A stretch of 7,412 nt of DNA from Prevotella sp. (GCA_003483565.1 DMYZ01000300.1:1-7412); one strand, 5' to 3'; positions 1-6,350 are shown, counted from the first letter of the stretch. The notes: generated by a model from the letters alone, not told the origin. Numbers and translations are program-made.

Positions 1-1433
1 TGATCCATAAACTGAGACAACGGATTTGTACCGAAGAAAGAATTAATAACGCTAGAAATAGTTTTAGCATTTATCAAATCTGTCGGAGTGAAAACCTCAT
101 TATCCCGGACATTCATACGTTCACGAATAGTACGGCTCATACGAGCCAGACCAATAGAAAATTGATTAGCAAGTTGCTCACCGACCGTGCGGACACGTCG
201 ATTAGACAAATGGTCAATATCATCTACAGTAGCCTGAGAATTAACTAGCTTTATCAAGTATTTAATAATAGCTATAATATCTTCTTTCGTCAGGACTCGA
301 GTATCCATATCCGTATCCAGACCAAGTTTTTTATCAATACGATAACGTCCTACTTCACCCAAATCATAACGTTTGTCAGAGAAGAACAAATTTTGGAACA
401 CCTCTCGGGCACTTGCATCATCTGCAGGATCTGCATTACGCAACTGACGATAGATATAAGTAACGGCTTCTTTTTCAGAGTTACTTGGATCCTTCGCCAA
501 AGTATTAAAGATGATAGTATATTTATTAGCAGCCTCTTCATCCTTATGAAGCAAGATCATAGAAGCACCACTGTCTAGGATATCTTCAATATTATCCTCG
601 GTAATTTCAGTTTCACGCTCCATAATTACTTCATTGCGCTCTATAGAAACGACCTCGCCGGTATCCTCATCAACAAAATCCTCATTCCAGCTCTTCAAGA
701 CTCTGGCAGCAAGCTTTCTTCCAACAGCAGCCTTCAGATTTTTCTTATTAACCTTTACTTCCTCAGCAAGATCAAAAATCTTAAGAATATCTTTGTCCTG
801 TTCGAAACCCATCGCGCGTAACAGCGTTGTCACAGGCAACTTTTTCTTACGGTCAATATAAGCATACATAACATTGTTAATGTCTGTAGCAAATTCTATC
901 CAGCTCCCTTTAAAAGGAATAATACGTGCTGAATATAAGACAGTACCATTAGCATGGACTCCCTGGCCAAAGAACACACCCGGAGAACGATGCAACTGAG
1001 CAACGACAACACGTTCTGCACCATTGATAACAAATGTACCATTCTTTGTCATGTAAGGAATCGTGCCTAAAAACACATCCTGAATAAATGTACCAAAGTC
1101 CTCGTGATCAGGATCAGTACAGTACAGTTTCATCTTAGCCTTTAAAGGTACACTATAAGTAAGTCCACGCTCAAGACACTCATCAATAGTGTAACGAGGC
1201 GGATCTATATAATAATCCAGAAACTCAAGAACAAAATTATTCCTTGTATCGGTTATAGGGAAATTCTCAGCGAAAACCTTATAGAGACCGTCATTCTTGC
1301 GTTTCTCAGGCGGAGTATCCAACTGTAAGAAGTCACGAAAAGACCTCAACTGCACATCAAGAAAATCTGGATATGGATAAGGATTATGTACGCTGGCAAA
1401 ATTCAATCTGTTATTTATAAGTTTTGTTGCCAT
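1..1433 (-). CDS. rpoB: RNA polymerase beta subunit, N-terminal part (cut by window edge)
   Basis: This is the beta subunit of RNA polymerase, which with beta' forms the catalytic core. Reading from the ATG at 1433 gives 477 uninterrupted codons running off the left edge, roughly the first third or more of a subunit that is usually about 1,200 to 1,300 residues in this phylum. The protein begins MATKLINNRLNFASVHNPYP. Residues 131-155 carry the strongly conserved beta segment ending in LHRSPGVFF. The last six residues, LSQFMD (472-477), are the start of the rifampicin-binding cluster I and correspond to E. coli 511-516; all six match the drug-sensitive E. coli residues. The gene follows rplL after 107 nt that contain a terminator-like hairpin, so it is probably expressed partly by readthrough from the ribosomal protein genes. 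I saw no frameshift. Identification is very secure; only the C-terminal part is unseen. Confidence 0.98.
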   Translation of the reverse strand, partial: MATKLINNRLNFASVHNPYPYPDFLDVQLRSFRDFLQLDTPPEKRKNDGLYKVFAENFPITDTRNNFVLEFLDYYIDPPRYTIDECLERGLTYSVPLKAKMKLYCTDPDHEDFGTFIQDVFLGTIPYMTKNGTFVINGAERVVVAQLHRSPGVFFGQGVHANGTVLYSARIIPFKGSWIEFATDINNVMYAYIDRKKKLPVTTLLRAMGFEQDKDILKIFDLAEEVKVNKKNLKAAVGRKLAARVLKSWNEDFVDEDTGEVVSIERNEVIMERETEITEDNIEDILDSGASMILLHKDEEAANKYTIIFNTLAKDPSNSEKEAVTYIYRQLRNADPADDASAREVFQNLFFSDKRYDLGEVGRYRIDKKLGLDTDMDTRVLTKEDIIAIIKYLIKLVNSQATVDDIDHLSNRRVRTVGEQLANQFSIGLARMSRTIRERMNVRDNEVFTPTDLINAKTISSVINSFFGTNPLSQFMD

Positions 1434-1476
1434 TAGAAGATTTAAACGGTATTAATAATCTAAATATATGAGACAC

Positions 1477-1514
1477 AAAAAGGCTAGAACCCACCTACCT
1501 GGAGGATTCTAACC
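1477..1514 (-). terminator. Terminator-like hairpin between rplL and rpoB (candidate attenuator)
   Basis: On the minus strand, arms at 1514-1504 (GGTTAGAATCC) and 1492-1482 (GGGTTCTAGCC) form an 11-bp stem with two G-U pairs and an 11-nt loop. Five U residues (1481-1477) follow directly. This has the form of an intrinsic terminator and sits 27 nt after the rplL stop and 43 nt before the rpoB start. I see no convincing promoter for rpoB after it, so it more likely lets part of the transcription through than stops it fully. E. coli has a well-known partial terminator at the same place between rplL and rpoB. The structure is visible; its attenuator role is inferred. Confidence 0.7.
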
Positions 1515-1540
1515 ATATCTATAAAAAGTGTTAAGTTCGA

Positions 1541-1915
1541 TTACTTCAGCTCAACCTTTGCACCAGCAGCTTCGATAGTCTTCTTCAGATTCTCAGCTTC
1601 ATCCTTAGCGACACCCTCTTTCAGAGTAGCTGGGCACTTGTCAACAAGATCCTTAGCTTCCTTCAAGCCAAGACCACAAGCTTCTTTAACAGCCTTTACG
1701 ACCTGAAGCTTAGTAGCGCCAACTTCAGCCAGAACGACATCAAAAGATGTCTTCTCCTCAGCAGCAGCACCAGCAGCTGCAGGACCGGCAGCTACAGCAA
1801 CAGCTGCAGCAGCAGGCTCAATACCATACTCATCCTTAAGGACTGTTGCCAACTCATTAACTTCTTTAACAGTAAGATTTACTAATTCTTCTGCAATAGC
1901 TTTTACGTCTGCCAT
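1541..1915 (-). CDS. rplL: 50S ribosomal protein L7/L12
   Basis: L7/L12 is the multi-copy stalk protein that recruits translation GTPases such as EF-Tu and EF-G to the ribosome. The 124-residue product has the usual size and three-part layout: an N-terminal dimerisation and L10-binding region (about 1-32), a flexible hinge very rich in Ala, Gly and Val (about 34-52), and a globular C-terminal domain (about 55-124). The C-terminal domain contains the conserved KLQVVKAVKEACGLGLKEAK segment (69-88), which contacts the GTPases. It lies 55 nt after rplJ, the gene for its binding partner. L12 is needed in several copies per L10; I see no internal promoter in the AT-rich gap that would explain extra supply, so stronger translation is the likely route (inference). 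Confidence 0.98.
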   Translation of the reverse strand: MADVKAIAEELVNLTVKEVNELATVLKDEYGIEPAAAAVAVAAGPAAAGAAAEEKTSFDVVLAEVGATKLQVVKAVKEACGLGLKEAKDLVDKCPATLKEGVAKDEAENLKKTIEAAGAKVELK

Positions 1916-1970
1916 TTTATTCTAAAATTTTAATTTTGTTTATACTGTAATAAAAAACTGTGACTTTAAA

Positions 1971-2489
1971 TTATTCTGGACGCTCGCCCAAAGTCTTAAG
2001 CACACCATGAATAGTGTTTGCGCCTGATTGAAGGGAAGAAATAACATTCTTTGCAGGAGACTGAAGCAAGGAGATAACGTCTGCAATAAGTTCATTTTTG
2101 CTCTTAAGTGCAGCCAATTCTTCTAATTTATCAGCACCAACGTAGAATTCCTCTTCGACGAAAGCAGCCTTTAAAGCAGGCACGCCTTCCTTCTTATATT
2201 CCTTCAAAAGTTTAGCAGGAACGTTAGCTGTCTGTGTAAAAAGCACAGCAGTATTACCTGTAAGACTTTCATAAATAGGAGTGAAGTCAGCATCTGCTGC
2301 TTCCAAAGCCTTATGCAGAAGAGTATTTTTCACAACAACCATCTTAACTTCTTTCTTGAAGCAGCTACGACGGAACTTGCTAGTAGCTTCTGCGTTCAGA
2401 CCAGTGACATCAATCAAATAGAAATGAGGATACTCCTTTAATTTTTCTCCTAAATCTACAATAATAGTATCTTTAACTTCTTTCTTCAT
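1971..2489 (-). CDS. rplJ: 50S ribosomal protein L10
   Basis: L10 anchors the L7/L12 dimers to the base of the 50S stalk, next to L11. The product is 172 residues, normal for the family. The N-terminal globular domain (about 1-130) includes the conserved KNTLLHKAL segment at 54-62, which in L10 proteins lies in the rRNA-binding domain. The C-terminal helix (about 132-172) is the L7/L12 docking helix. It begins only 12 nt after rplA and is followed by rplL after 55 nt, the standard L1-L10-L12 order. The gap before it is too small for the kind of structured L10-binding leader found upstream of rplJ in many bacteria, so any L10 feedback would have to act on RNA within the end of rplA or after rplJ. 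Confidence 0.97.
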   Translation of the reverse strand: MKKEVKDTIIVDLGEKLKEYPHFYLIDVTGLNAEATSKFRRSCFKKEVKMVVVKNTLLHKALEAADADFTPIYESLTGNTAVLFTQTANVPAKLLKEYKKEGVPALKAAFVEEEFYVGADKLEELAALKSKNELIADVISLLQSPAKNVISSLQSGANTIHGVLKTLGERPE

Positions 2490-2501
2490 TTTACAAAACT
2501 T

Positions 2502-3200
2502 TTAGAGTGATTCAACTGATTTAGGATCAATTTTGATACCCTTACTCATAGTGCTAGAAATAAAGATACTCTTGATGTATGTACCTTTAGCGGCAGCTGG
2601 TTTCAATTTGATCACGGTATTAAGGAATTCCTTAGCATTACCATAAATCTGCTCAGCGGTCATAGAAACCTTACCGATAGAAGTATGAATAATACCAGCC
2701 TTGTCTACCTTGAAATCAATTTTACCTTGTTTAACTTCCTTTACTGCCTTAGCAACATCCATTGTTACAGTACCGCTCTTAGGATTAGGCATTAAACCTC
2801 GAGGACCGAGGAATCGACCCAAAGGACCAACCTTACCCATACAAGACGGCATCGTGATGATGACATCAATATCGAGCCATCCCCCTTTGATCTTATCAAT
2901 ATATTCGTCAAGACCTGCATAATCAGCACCAGCGGCTTTAGCAGCCTCTTCCTGATCAGGTGTGCAGAGCGCAAGAACACGAACAGTTTTACCTGTTCCG
3001 TTAGGGAGAGAAACAACGCCGCGAACCATTTGGTTAGCTTTACGTGGATCTACGCCCAAGCGTACGTCAATATCCAAAGAAGCATCGAACTTAGTTGTAG
3101 TAATACCCTTAACTAACTTTGAAGCTTCCTCCAAAGAGTATGCTTTCCCTGCTTCAACCTTATCAGCTACTGATTTTTGATTTTTTGTCAGTTTACTCAT
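2502..3200 (-). CDS. rplA: 50S ribosomal protein L1
   Basis: L1 forms the mobile L1 stalk of the 50S subunit, which helps deacylated tRNA leave the E site, and in many bacteria it also represses its own operon. The 232-residue product has the usual length. The family signature falls at about 117-147, containing MPSCMGKVGPLGRFLGPRG and MPNPKSGTVT. The C-terminal segment KGTYIKSIFISSTMSKGIK (205-223) is also typical of the rRNA-contacting domain. It starts 20 nt after rplK and ends 12 nt before rplJ, so it is very probably cotranscribed with both. The ATG at 3200 gives the expected MSKLTKNQK start. Confidence 0.98.
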   Translation of the reverse strand: MSKLTKNQKSVADKVEAGKAYSLEEASKLVKGITTTKFDASLDIDVRLGVDPRKANQMVRGVVSLPNGTGKTVRVLALCTPDQEEAAKAAGADYAGLDEYIDKIKGGWLDIDVIITMPSCMGKVGPLGRFLGPRGLMPNPKSGTVTMDVAKAVKEVKQGKIDFKVDKAGIIHTSIGKVSMTAEQIYGNAKEFLNTVIKLKPAAAKGTYIKSIFISSTMSKGIKIDPKSVESL

Positions 3201-3220
3201 TTTTCTAATTGAAGTTTAAA

Positions 3221-3661
3221 TTATTTACCAGGGAAATCCCCTTTTACAGTGATACCCATACTTCTTGCTGTACCGGCGATAAGTCTCATAGCTGATTCCA
3301 CTGTAAAACAGTTCAAGTCCTTCATCTTATCTTCAGCAATAGACTTTACCTGATCCCAGGTAATAGTAGCCACTTTCTGACGATTAGGCTGACCTGATCC
3401 GCTTTTTACCTTTGCTGCTTCCTTCAACTGAACTGCTGCAGGAGGAGTTTTGATAACGAAATCAAATGACTTATCAGTATAGTAAGTGATAACAACTGGT
3501 AATACCTTACCTGCTTTATCCTGGGTACGGGCGTTGAATTCCTTGCAAAATCCCATAATATTGATACCCTTAGAACCTAGAGCAGGTCCAACTGGAGGTG
3601 AAGGATTCGCAGCGCCACCTTTAATCTGTAATTTGATTAATCCAGCAACTTCTTTAGCCAT
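3221..3661 (-). CDS. rplK: 50S ribosomal protein L11
   Basis: L11 binds the GTPase-associated centre of 23S rRNA at the base of the stalk and is the site where thiostrepton acts and where stringent-response RelA senses uncharged tRNA. The product is 146 residues, close to the usual 141-147. The N-terminal domain holds the conserved proline-rich PSPPVGPALG at 20-29, which includes the prolines linked to thiostrepton sensitivity. The C-terminal rRNA-binding domain includes the Gly- and Ser-rich KVKSGSGQPNRQKVATIT stretch (84-101) and the IAGTARSMGI segment (128-137). It lies 57 nt after nusG and 20 nt before rplA. The ATG at 3661 gives the canonical MAKEVAGLIKLQ start. Confidence 0.98.
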   Translation of the reverse strand: MAKEVAGLIKLQIKGGAANPSPPVGPALGSKGINIMGFCKEFNARTQDKAGKVLPVVITYYTDKSFDFVIKTPPAAVQLKEAAKVKSGSGQPNRQKVATITWDQVKSIAEDKMKDLNCFTVESAMRLIAGTARSMGITVKGDFPGK

Positions 3662-3718
3662 TTCTTGTTATAATTAAAAATTGATTTTATAAAAGAATAC
3701 TACATTCGTAACAGTGTA

Positions 3719-4261
3719 TTATTCTTTTTCTACTTGCATAAAACTAAGCTCCAAAGGAGTTTTACGACCGAAAATCTTCACCATGACTTTTAGTTTATGC
3801 TTCTGGGAGTCTACCTCTTCGACAACACCACTAAAACCACTAAACGGACCATCGATAACCTTTACAGTCTCATCAACAGAATAAGGAACATCCATATTCT
3901 CTTCAAGTTCTGTTTCATCAGCTGTGCCGAGCATACGGTTTATTTCAGACTGAGGAACAGGAGCAGGATTATCAAGACCTCCAAGGAAACCTAACACATT
4001 AGGCACGAACCTTAAAGTATGAGCAACATCACCTTTAAGATCAGCTTCAACAAAAACATAGCCAGGAAGACTTACTTTCTCCTTGACTACTCTTTTTCCG
4101 TTTCGCAAAGTTGCTTGCTTAACAGTAGGTATTAGGATTTGAGAGACATGCAAAGCAAGAAAATCATTGTGTTTCATCTCAGCTTCAATGTATTCTTTTA
4201 CCTTAGCCTCCTTACCGCTAACAGCTTGGAGAACATACCATTTGTTAATTGTTTCTGCCAT
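3719..4261 (-). CDS. nusG: Transcription termination/antitermination factor NusG
   Basis: NusG binds RNA polymerase through its N-terminal domain and couples it to Rho or to the ribosome (via S10) through its KOW domain. The 180-residue product fits the family. It shows the NGN domain (about 5-115), beginning KWYVLQAVSGKE and carrying the hallmark LPGYVFVEADL at 65-75, then an acidic linker (about 113-127) and a C-terminal KOW domain (about 128-180) with VKVIDGPFSGFSGVVEEVD at 133-151. It starts 9 nt after secE, so the two are cotranscribed, the normal secE-nusG pairing. The start at 4261 is the only sensible one, because secE ends just before it. Confidence 0.98.
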   Translation of the reverse strand: MAETINKWYVLQAVSGKEAKVKEYIEAEMKHNDFLALHVSQILIPTVKQATLRNGKRVVKEKVSLPGYVFVEADLKGDVAHTLRFVPNVLGFLGGLDNPAPVPQSEINRMLGTADETELEENMDVPYSVDETVKVIDGPFSGFSGVVEEVDSQKHKLKVMVKIFGRKTPLELSFMQVEKE

Positions 4262-4270
4262 TGTCCTTTT

Positions 4271-4468
4271 TTAGTTACCAAATGAATAAAGACCATTCAT
4301 AACGAATCTGAAAACAGAATCCATTGCGAATACAACAAGCGCGATGATAAGGGAAGCAGATAATACAACCATCGCACTATGTGTCAATTCGGCACGAGTC
4401 GGCCAAGTAGTCTTATGCGCAAGTTCATCGTAACATGCCTTGCAATAATTTACTATTTTCTTAAACAT
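4271..4468 (-). CDS. secE: Preprotein translocase subunit SecE
   Basis: SecE is the essential clamp subunit of the SecYEG protein-conducting channel in the inner membrane. The product from the ATG at 4468 is 65 residues, the short single-helix form common outside gamma-proteobacteria. It has an amphipathic N-terminal helix (about 1-18), the conserved TTWPTRAEL motif at 20-28, and one transmembrane helix at about 32-57. An in-frame ATG at 4513 would add 15 residues, but those codons lie inside tRNA-Trp, so the internal start is chosen. The leader AAAGAAGATAAT before the ATG is purine-rich. The gene starts 15 nt after the tRNA-Trp 3' end and ends 9 nt before nusG. Confidence 0.95.
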   Translation of the reverse strand: MFKKIVNYCKACYDELAHKTTWPTRAELTHSAMVVLSASLIIALVVFAMDSVFRFVMNGLYSFGN

Positions 4469-4483
4469 ATTATCTTCTTTAAG

Positions 4484-4556
4484 CACGGGTTGAAAGGCTC
4501 GAACTCTCGACACCTGGTTTTGGAGACCAGTGCTCTACCAACTGAGCTAAACCCGT
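4484..4556 (-). tRNA. tRNA-Trp (anticodon CCA)
   Basis: The 73-nt cloverleaf is complete. Acceptor arms ACGGGTT and AACCCGT pair over 7 bp, the D arm is GCTC/GAGC, the anticodon stem is CTGGT/ACCAG with loop CTCCAAA (anticodon CCA at 4523-4521), and the T arm GAGAG/CTTTC carries loop TTCGAGC. The discriminator is G, as in bacterial tRNA-Trp. The 3' CCA is not encoded and must be added enzymatically. The gene lies between tuf and secE, so mature tRNA must be cut out of a transcript that also carries secE mRNA. Confidence 0.97.
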
Positions 4557-4562
4557 AAGTAT

Positions 4563-4591
4563 ATCTCCGCACCCACAAAGAATGCGGAGAT
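4563..4591 (-). other. Perfect hairpin between tuf and tRNA-Trp
   Basis: On the minus strand ATCTCCGCA (4591-4583) and TGCGGAGAT (4571-4563) form a perfect 9-bp stem with an 11-nt loop. It starts 17 nt after the tuf stop and ends 6 nt before the 5' end of tRNA-Trp. No run of U follows, so it does not look like a standard intrinsic terminator. It could protect the 3' end of tuf mRNA or mark a processing site that separates tuf mRNA from the tRNA-Trp-secE transcript (inference). A weak or factor-dependent terminator is also possible. Confidence 0.6.
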
Positions 4592-4608
4592 TATATTAAA
4601 AAGTAATA

Positions 4609-5829
4609 TTACTTCTTTTCATTCTGCCAGCCTTCAGGGAGATCCTCAAGGATTGCAGTAATCTGACCAGAACCTACTGTACGGCCACCTTCACGGATAG
4701 CGAAACGAAGTCCTTCATTCAAAGCAACACGATAAATCAAGTTAACCTCAATTTCTACGTTGTCACCTGGCATAACCATTTCAACTCCTTCAGGAAGTTT
4801 GATCTCACCAGTACAATCCATTGTACGGAGATAGAACTGAGGACGGTAATGATTGCCAAATGGAGTATGACGGCCACCTTCTTCTTTCTTCAATACATAG
4901 ATAGATGCCTTGAAATGATCATGAGGAGTAATAGCTCCTGGGTGTACAACAACCATACCACGCTTAACCTCTTCCTTATCAATACCACGAAGAAGCAAAC
5001 CTACGTTATCACCAGCCTCACCTTCAGACAAAGTCTTACGGAACATTTCTACACCAGTAATAGTTGATTTCTTATCTTCACCAAGACCAAGAAGCTGAAC
5101 TTCATCGCCAACCTTGCAACGACCAGTTTCAATACGGCCTGTAGCTACAGTACCACGACCAGTAATAGAGAAAACATCCTCAACTGGCATCAAGAAAGGC
5201 TTATCAAGGTCACGTGTAGGTTCCTGAATCCATTCATCAACGGTATCCATCAACTTAACTACACTGTCAACCCATTTTTCGACACCATTCAAAGCACCGA
5301 GGGCAGAACCACGAATAATAGGAGTATCTTCCTCATATCCATACTGATCAAGGATTTCACGAACTTCCATCTCAACGAGTTCAAGCATTTCCTCATCGTC
5401 AACCATATCGCACTTATTCAGGAACACGACCAAACGAGGTACGTTTACCTGACGAGCCAACAAAACATGCTCACGAGTCTGAGGCATAGGACCATCAGTA
5501 GCAGCAACTACCAAAATAGCGCCATCCATCTGAGCAGCACCTGTAACCATGTTCTTTACATAGTCAGCGTGTCCCGGGCAGTCTACGTGTGCATAATGAC
5601 GATTTGTTGTTTCATATTCAATATGTGCAGTATTAATAGTAATACCACGCTCTTTCTCTTCAGGTGCATTATCGATCTGATCGAAAGACTTAACATCCTC
5701 ACCTGTACCGAGCTTCTCGTGCAGAACCTTAGAGATAGCTGCAGTCAGAGTAGTTTTACCATGGTCAACGTGACCGATAGTACCAATGTTTACATGCGGT
5801 TTAGTACGCACGAATTCTTCCTTAGCCAT
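4609..5829 (-). CDS. tuf: Translation elongation factor Tu
   Basis: EF-Tu is the GTPase that carries aminoacyl-tRNA to the ribosomal A site. Residues form the full G-domain motif set: G1 GHVDHGKT (19-26), switch I threonine in RGITI (T64), G3 DCPGH (83-87, with catalytic His87), G4 NKCD (138-141) and G5 SAL (175-177). Domain 2 includes EDVFSITGRGTVATGRIE (217-234), and domain 3 includes GGRHTPF (318-324), YRPQFY (328-333) and REGGRTVGSGQIT (379-391). At 406 residues it is about 12 longer than usual: after the normal end at about residue 394 it continues EDLPEGWQNEKK. The helix after G1 (about 34-50) also differs from the Bacteroides EF-Tu I remember. It follows tRNA-Thr(GGT) after 78 nt with no clear promoter, so it should share the tRNA transcript. 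Function is certain. Confidence 0.99.
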   Translation of the reverse strand: MAKEEFVRTKPHVNIGTIGHVDHGKTTLTAAISKVLHEKLGTGEDVKSFDQIDNAPEEKERGITINTAHIEYETTNRHYAHVDCPGHADYVKNMVTGAAQMDGAILVVAATDGPMPQTREHVLLARQVNVPRLVVFLNKCDMVDDEEMLELVEMEVREILDQYGYEEDTPIIRGSALGALNGVEKWVDSVVKLMDTVDEWIQEPTRDLDKPFLMPVEDVFSITGRGTVATGRIETGRCKVGDEVQLLGLGEDKKSTITGVEMFRKTLSEGEAGDNVGLLLRGIDKEEVKRGMVVVHPGAITPHDHFKASIYVLKKEEGGRHTPFGNHYRPQFYLRTMDCTGEIKLPEGVEMVMPGDNVEIEVNLIYRVALNEGLRFAIREGGRTVGSGQITAILEDLPEGWQNEKK

Positions 5830-5907
5830 AGCTTAAACTTTTTATTTATATAAATGAATTATCAATTAGTCCTTTTTCGTCACTAAAAAAAATTAGATCT
5901 GAAAGCG

Positions 5908-5979
<72 letters not shown>

Positions 5980-5987
5980 AAACTTAG

Positions 5988-6060
5988 AGCGGAAAACGGG
6001 ACTCAAACCCGCGACCCCCAGCTTGGAAGGCTAGTGCTCTATCAACTGAGCTATTTCCGC
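5988..6060 (-). tRNA. tRNA-Gly (anticodon TCC)
   Basis: The 73-nt cloverleaf has acceptor arms GCGGAAA/TTTCCGC, D arm GCTC/GAGC, anticodon stem CTAGC/GCTGG (one G-U pair) with loop CTTCCAA (anticodon TCC at 6027-6025, reading GGA and GGG), and T arm GCGGG/CCCGT with loop TTTGAGT. The discriminator is T and no CCA is encoded. Only 8 nt separate it from the following tRNA-Thr, so the two must be processed from one precursor. Confidence 0.97.
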
Positions 6061-6073
6061 AGAGCTCTTCCTG

Positions 6074-6155
6074 TGGGTAGTGATGGATTCGAACCACCGA
6101 AGCTAGAAGCAGCAGATTTACAGTCTGCCCCATTTGGCCACTCTGGAAACTACCC
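6074..6155 (-). tRNA. tRNA-Tyr (anticodon GTA)
   Basis: The 82-nt class II tRNA has acceptor arms GGGTAGT/ACTACCC, anticodon stem GCAGA/TCTGC with loop CTGTAAA (anticodon GTA at 6121-6119), a 13-nt long variable arm (TGCTTCTAGCTTC), and T arm GGTGG/CCATC with loop TTCGAAT. The discriminator is A, as expected for bacterial tRNA-Tyr, and CCA is not encoded. It lies 13 nt before tRNA-Gly and 20 nt after tRNA-Thr(TGT). Confidence 0.97.
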
Positions 6156-6175
6156 GAATTTTCACAACCTTTTCG

Positions 6176-6249
6176 AGCCTCTTGTCGGATTCGAACCAAC
6201 GACCCCGAGATTACAAATCACGTGCTCTGGCCAACTGAGCTAAAGAGGC
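6176..6249 (-). tRNA. tRNA-Thr (anticodon TGT)
   Basis: The 74-nt cloverleaf has acceptor arms GCCTCTT/AAGAGGC, D arm GCTC/GAGC, loop TTTGTAA (anticodon TGT at 6215-6213, reading ACA and others by wobble), and T arm GTTGG/CCGAC with loop TTCGAAT. The anticodon stem CGTGA/TCTCG has a U-U mismatch at its middle pair (bases 6220 and 6208). The rest of the fold is intact and I treat it as functional. The discriminator is T and CCA is not encoded. It is the first gene after the promoter, about 50 nt from the predicted transcript start. Confidence 0.95.
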
Positions 6250-6256
6250 AAACTTA

Positions 6257-6302
6257 CAGCCGTTTCGTTAGTCACCGACTATATATTGTTGTGAAACGGC
6301 TG
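6257..6302 (-). repeat. Nested inverted repeat at the start of the tRNA-tuf transcript
   Basis: CAGCCGTTTC (6302-6293) and GAAACGGCTG (6266-6257) are perfect 10-bp inverted arms, with a smaller hairpin inside: TAGTC (6281-6277) and GACTA (6273-6269) with loop GGT. The outer arm begins at the base right after the -7 box, so the predicted start site falls inside it. As RNA, at least the inner part of the stem could form a leader that ends 7 nt before the first tRNA, perhaps guiding 5' processing. As DNA, it could be an operator. The repeat is directly visible; both roles are inferred. Confidence 0.65.
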
Positions 6303-6333
6303 CAAAGGTACGGCTTTATTTTGAATAGCCAAA
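6303..6333 (-). promoter_or_regulatory. Bacteroidota-type promoter of the tRNA-tuf operon
   Basis: On the minus strand a -33 box TTTG (6333-6330) is followed after 19 bp by a -7 box TACCTTTG (6310-6303). This matches the TTTG and TAnnTTTG pattern known for the primary sigma factor of Bacteroides and relatives. Start of transcription should be about 4 to 7 nt after the box, near 6296-6299. Runs of A just upstream (6352-6345 and 6339-6335) resemble an UP element and overlap the end of hpf, fitting a strong stable-RNA promoter. It lies 17 nt after the hpf stop and is the only good promoter match I found in the window. Confidence 0.8.
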
Positions 6334-6350
6334 ATTTTTCTAAGTTTTTT

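Noticed and set aside
350..541. Minus-strand 63-codon frame and nearby plus-strand frames at 393-578 and 634-861
   Set aside because: They lie within the continuous rpoB coding frame and have no recognisable features.
1434..1476. TATATTTA on the minus strand as a -7 box for an rpoB promoter
   Set aside because: It lacks the final G of TAnnTTTG, and no TTTG lies at the needed distance of about 19-20 bp upstream.
4469..4513. Longer SecE start at 4513 adding 15 residues
   Set aside because: The added codons are mostly tRNA-Trp sequence; the ATG at 4468 gives the typical SecE N-terminus and normal size.
5467..5853. Plus-strand reading frame of 128 codons antisense to tuf
   Set aside because: It is the shadow of a strongly conserved gene, has no recognisable protein pattern and no promoter.
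5885..5892. Run of eight T (minus strand) between tRNA-Thr(GGT) and tuf as a terminator
   Set aside because: No stable hairpin directly precedes it, and termination here would cut off tuf, which has no visible promoter of its own.
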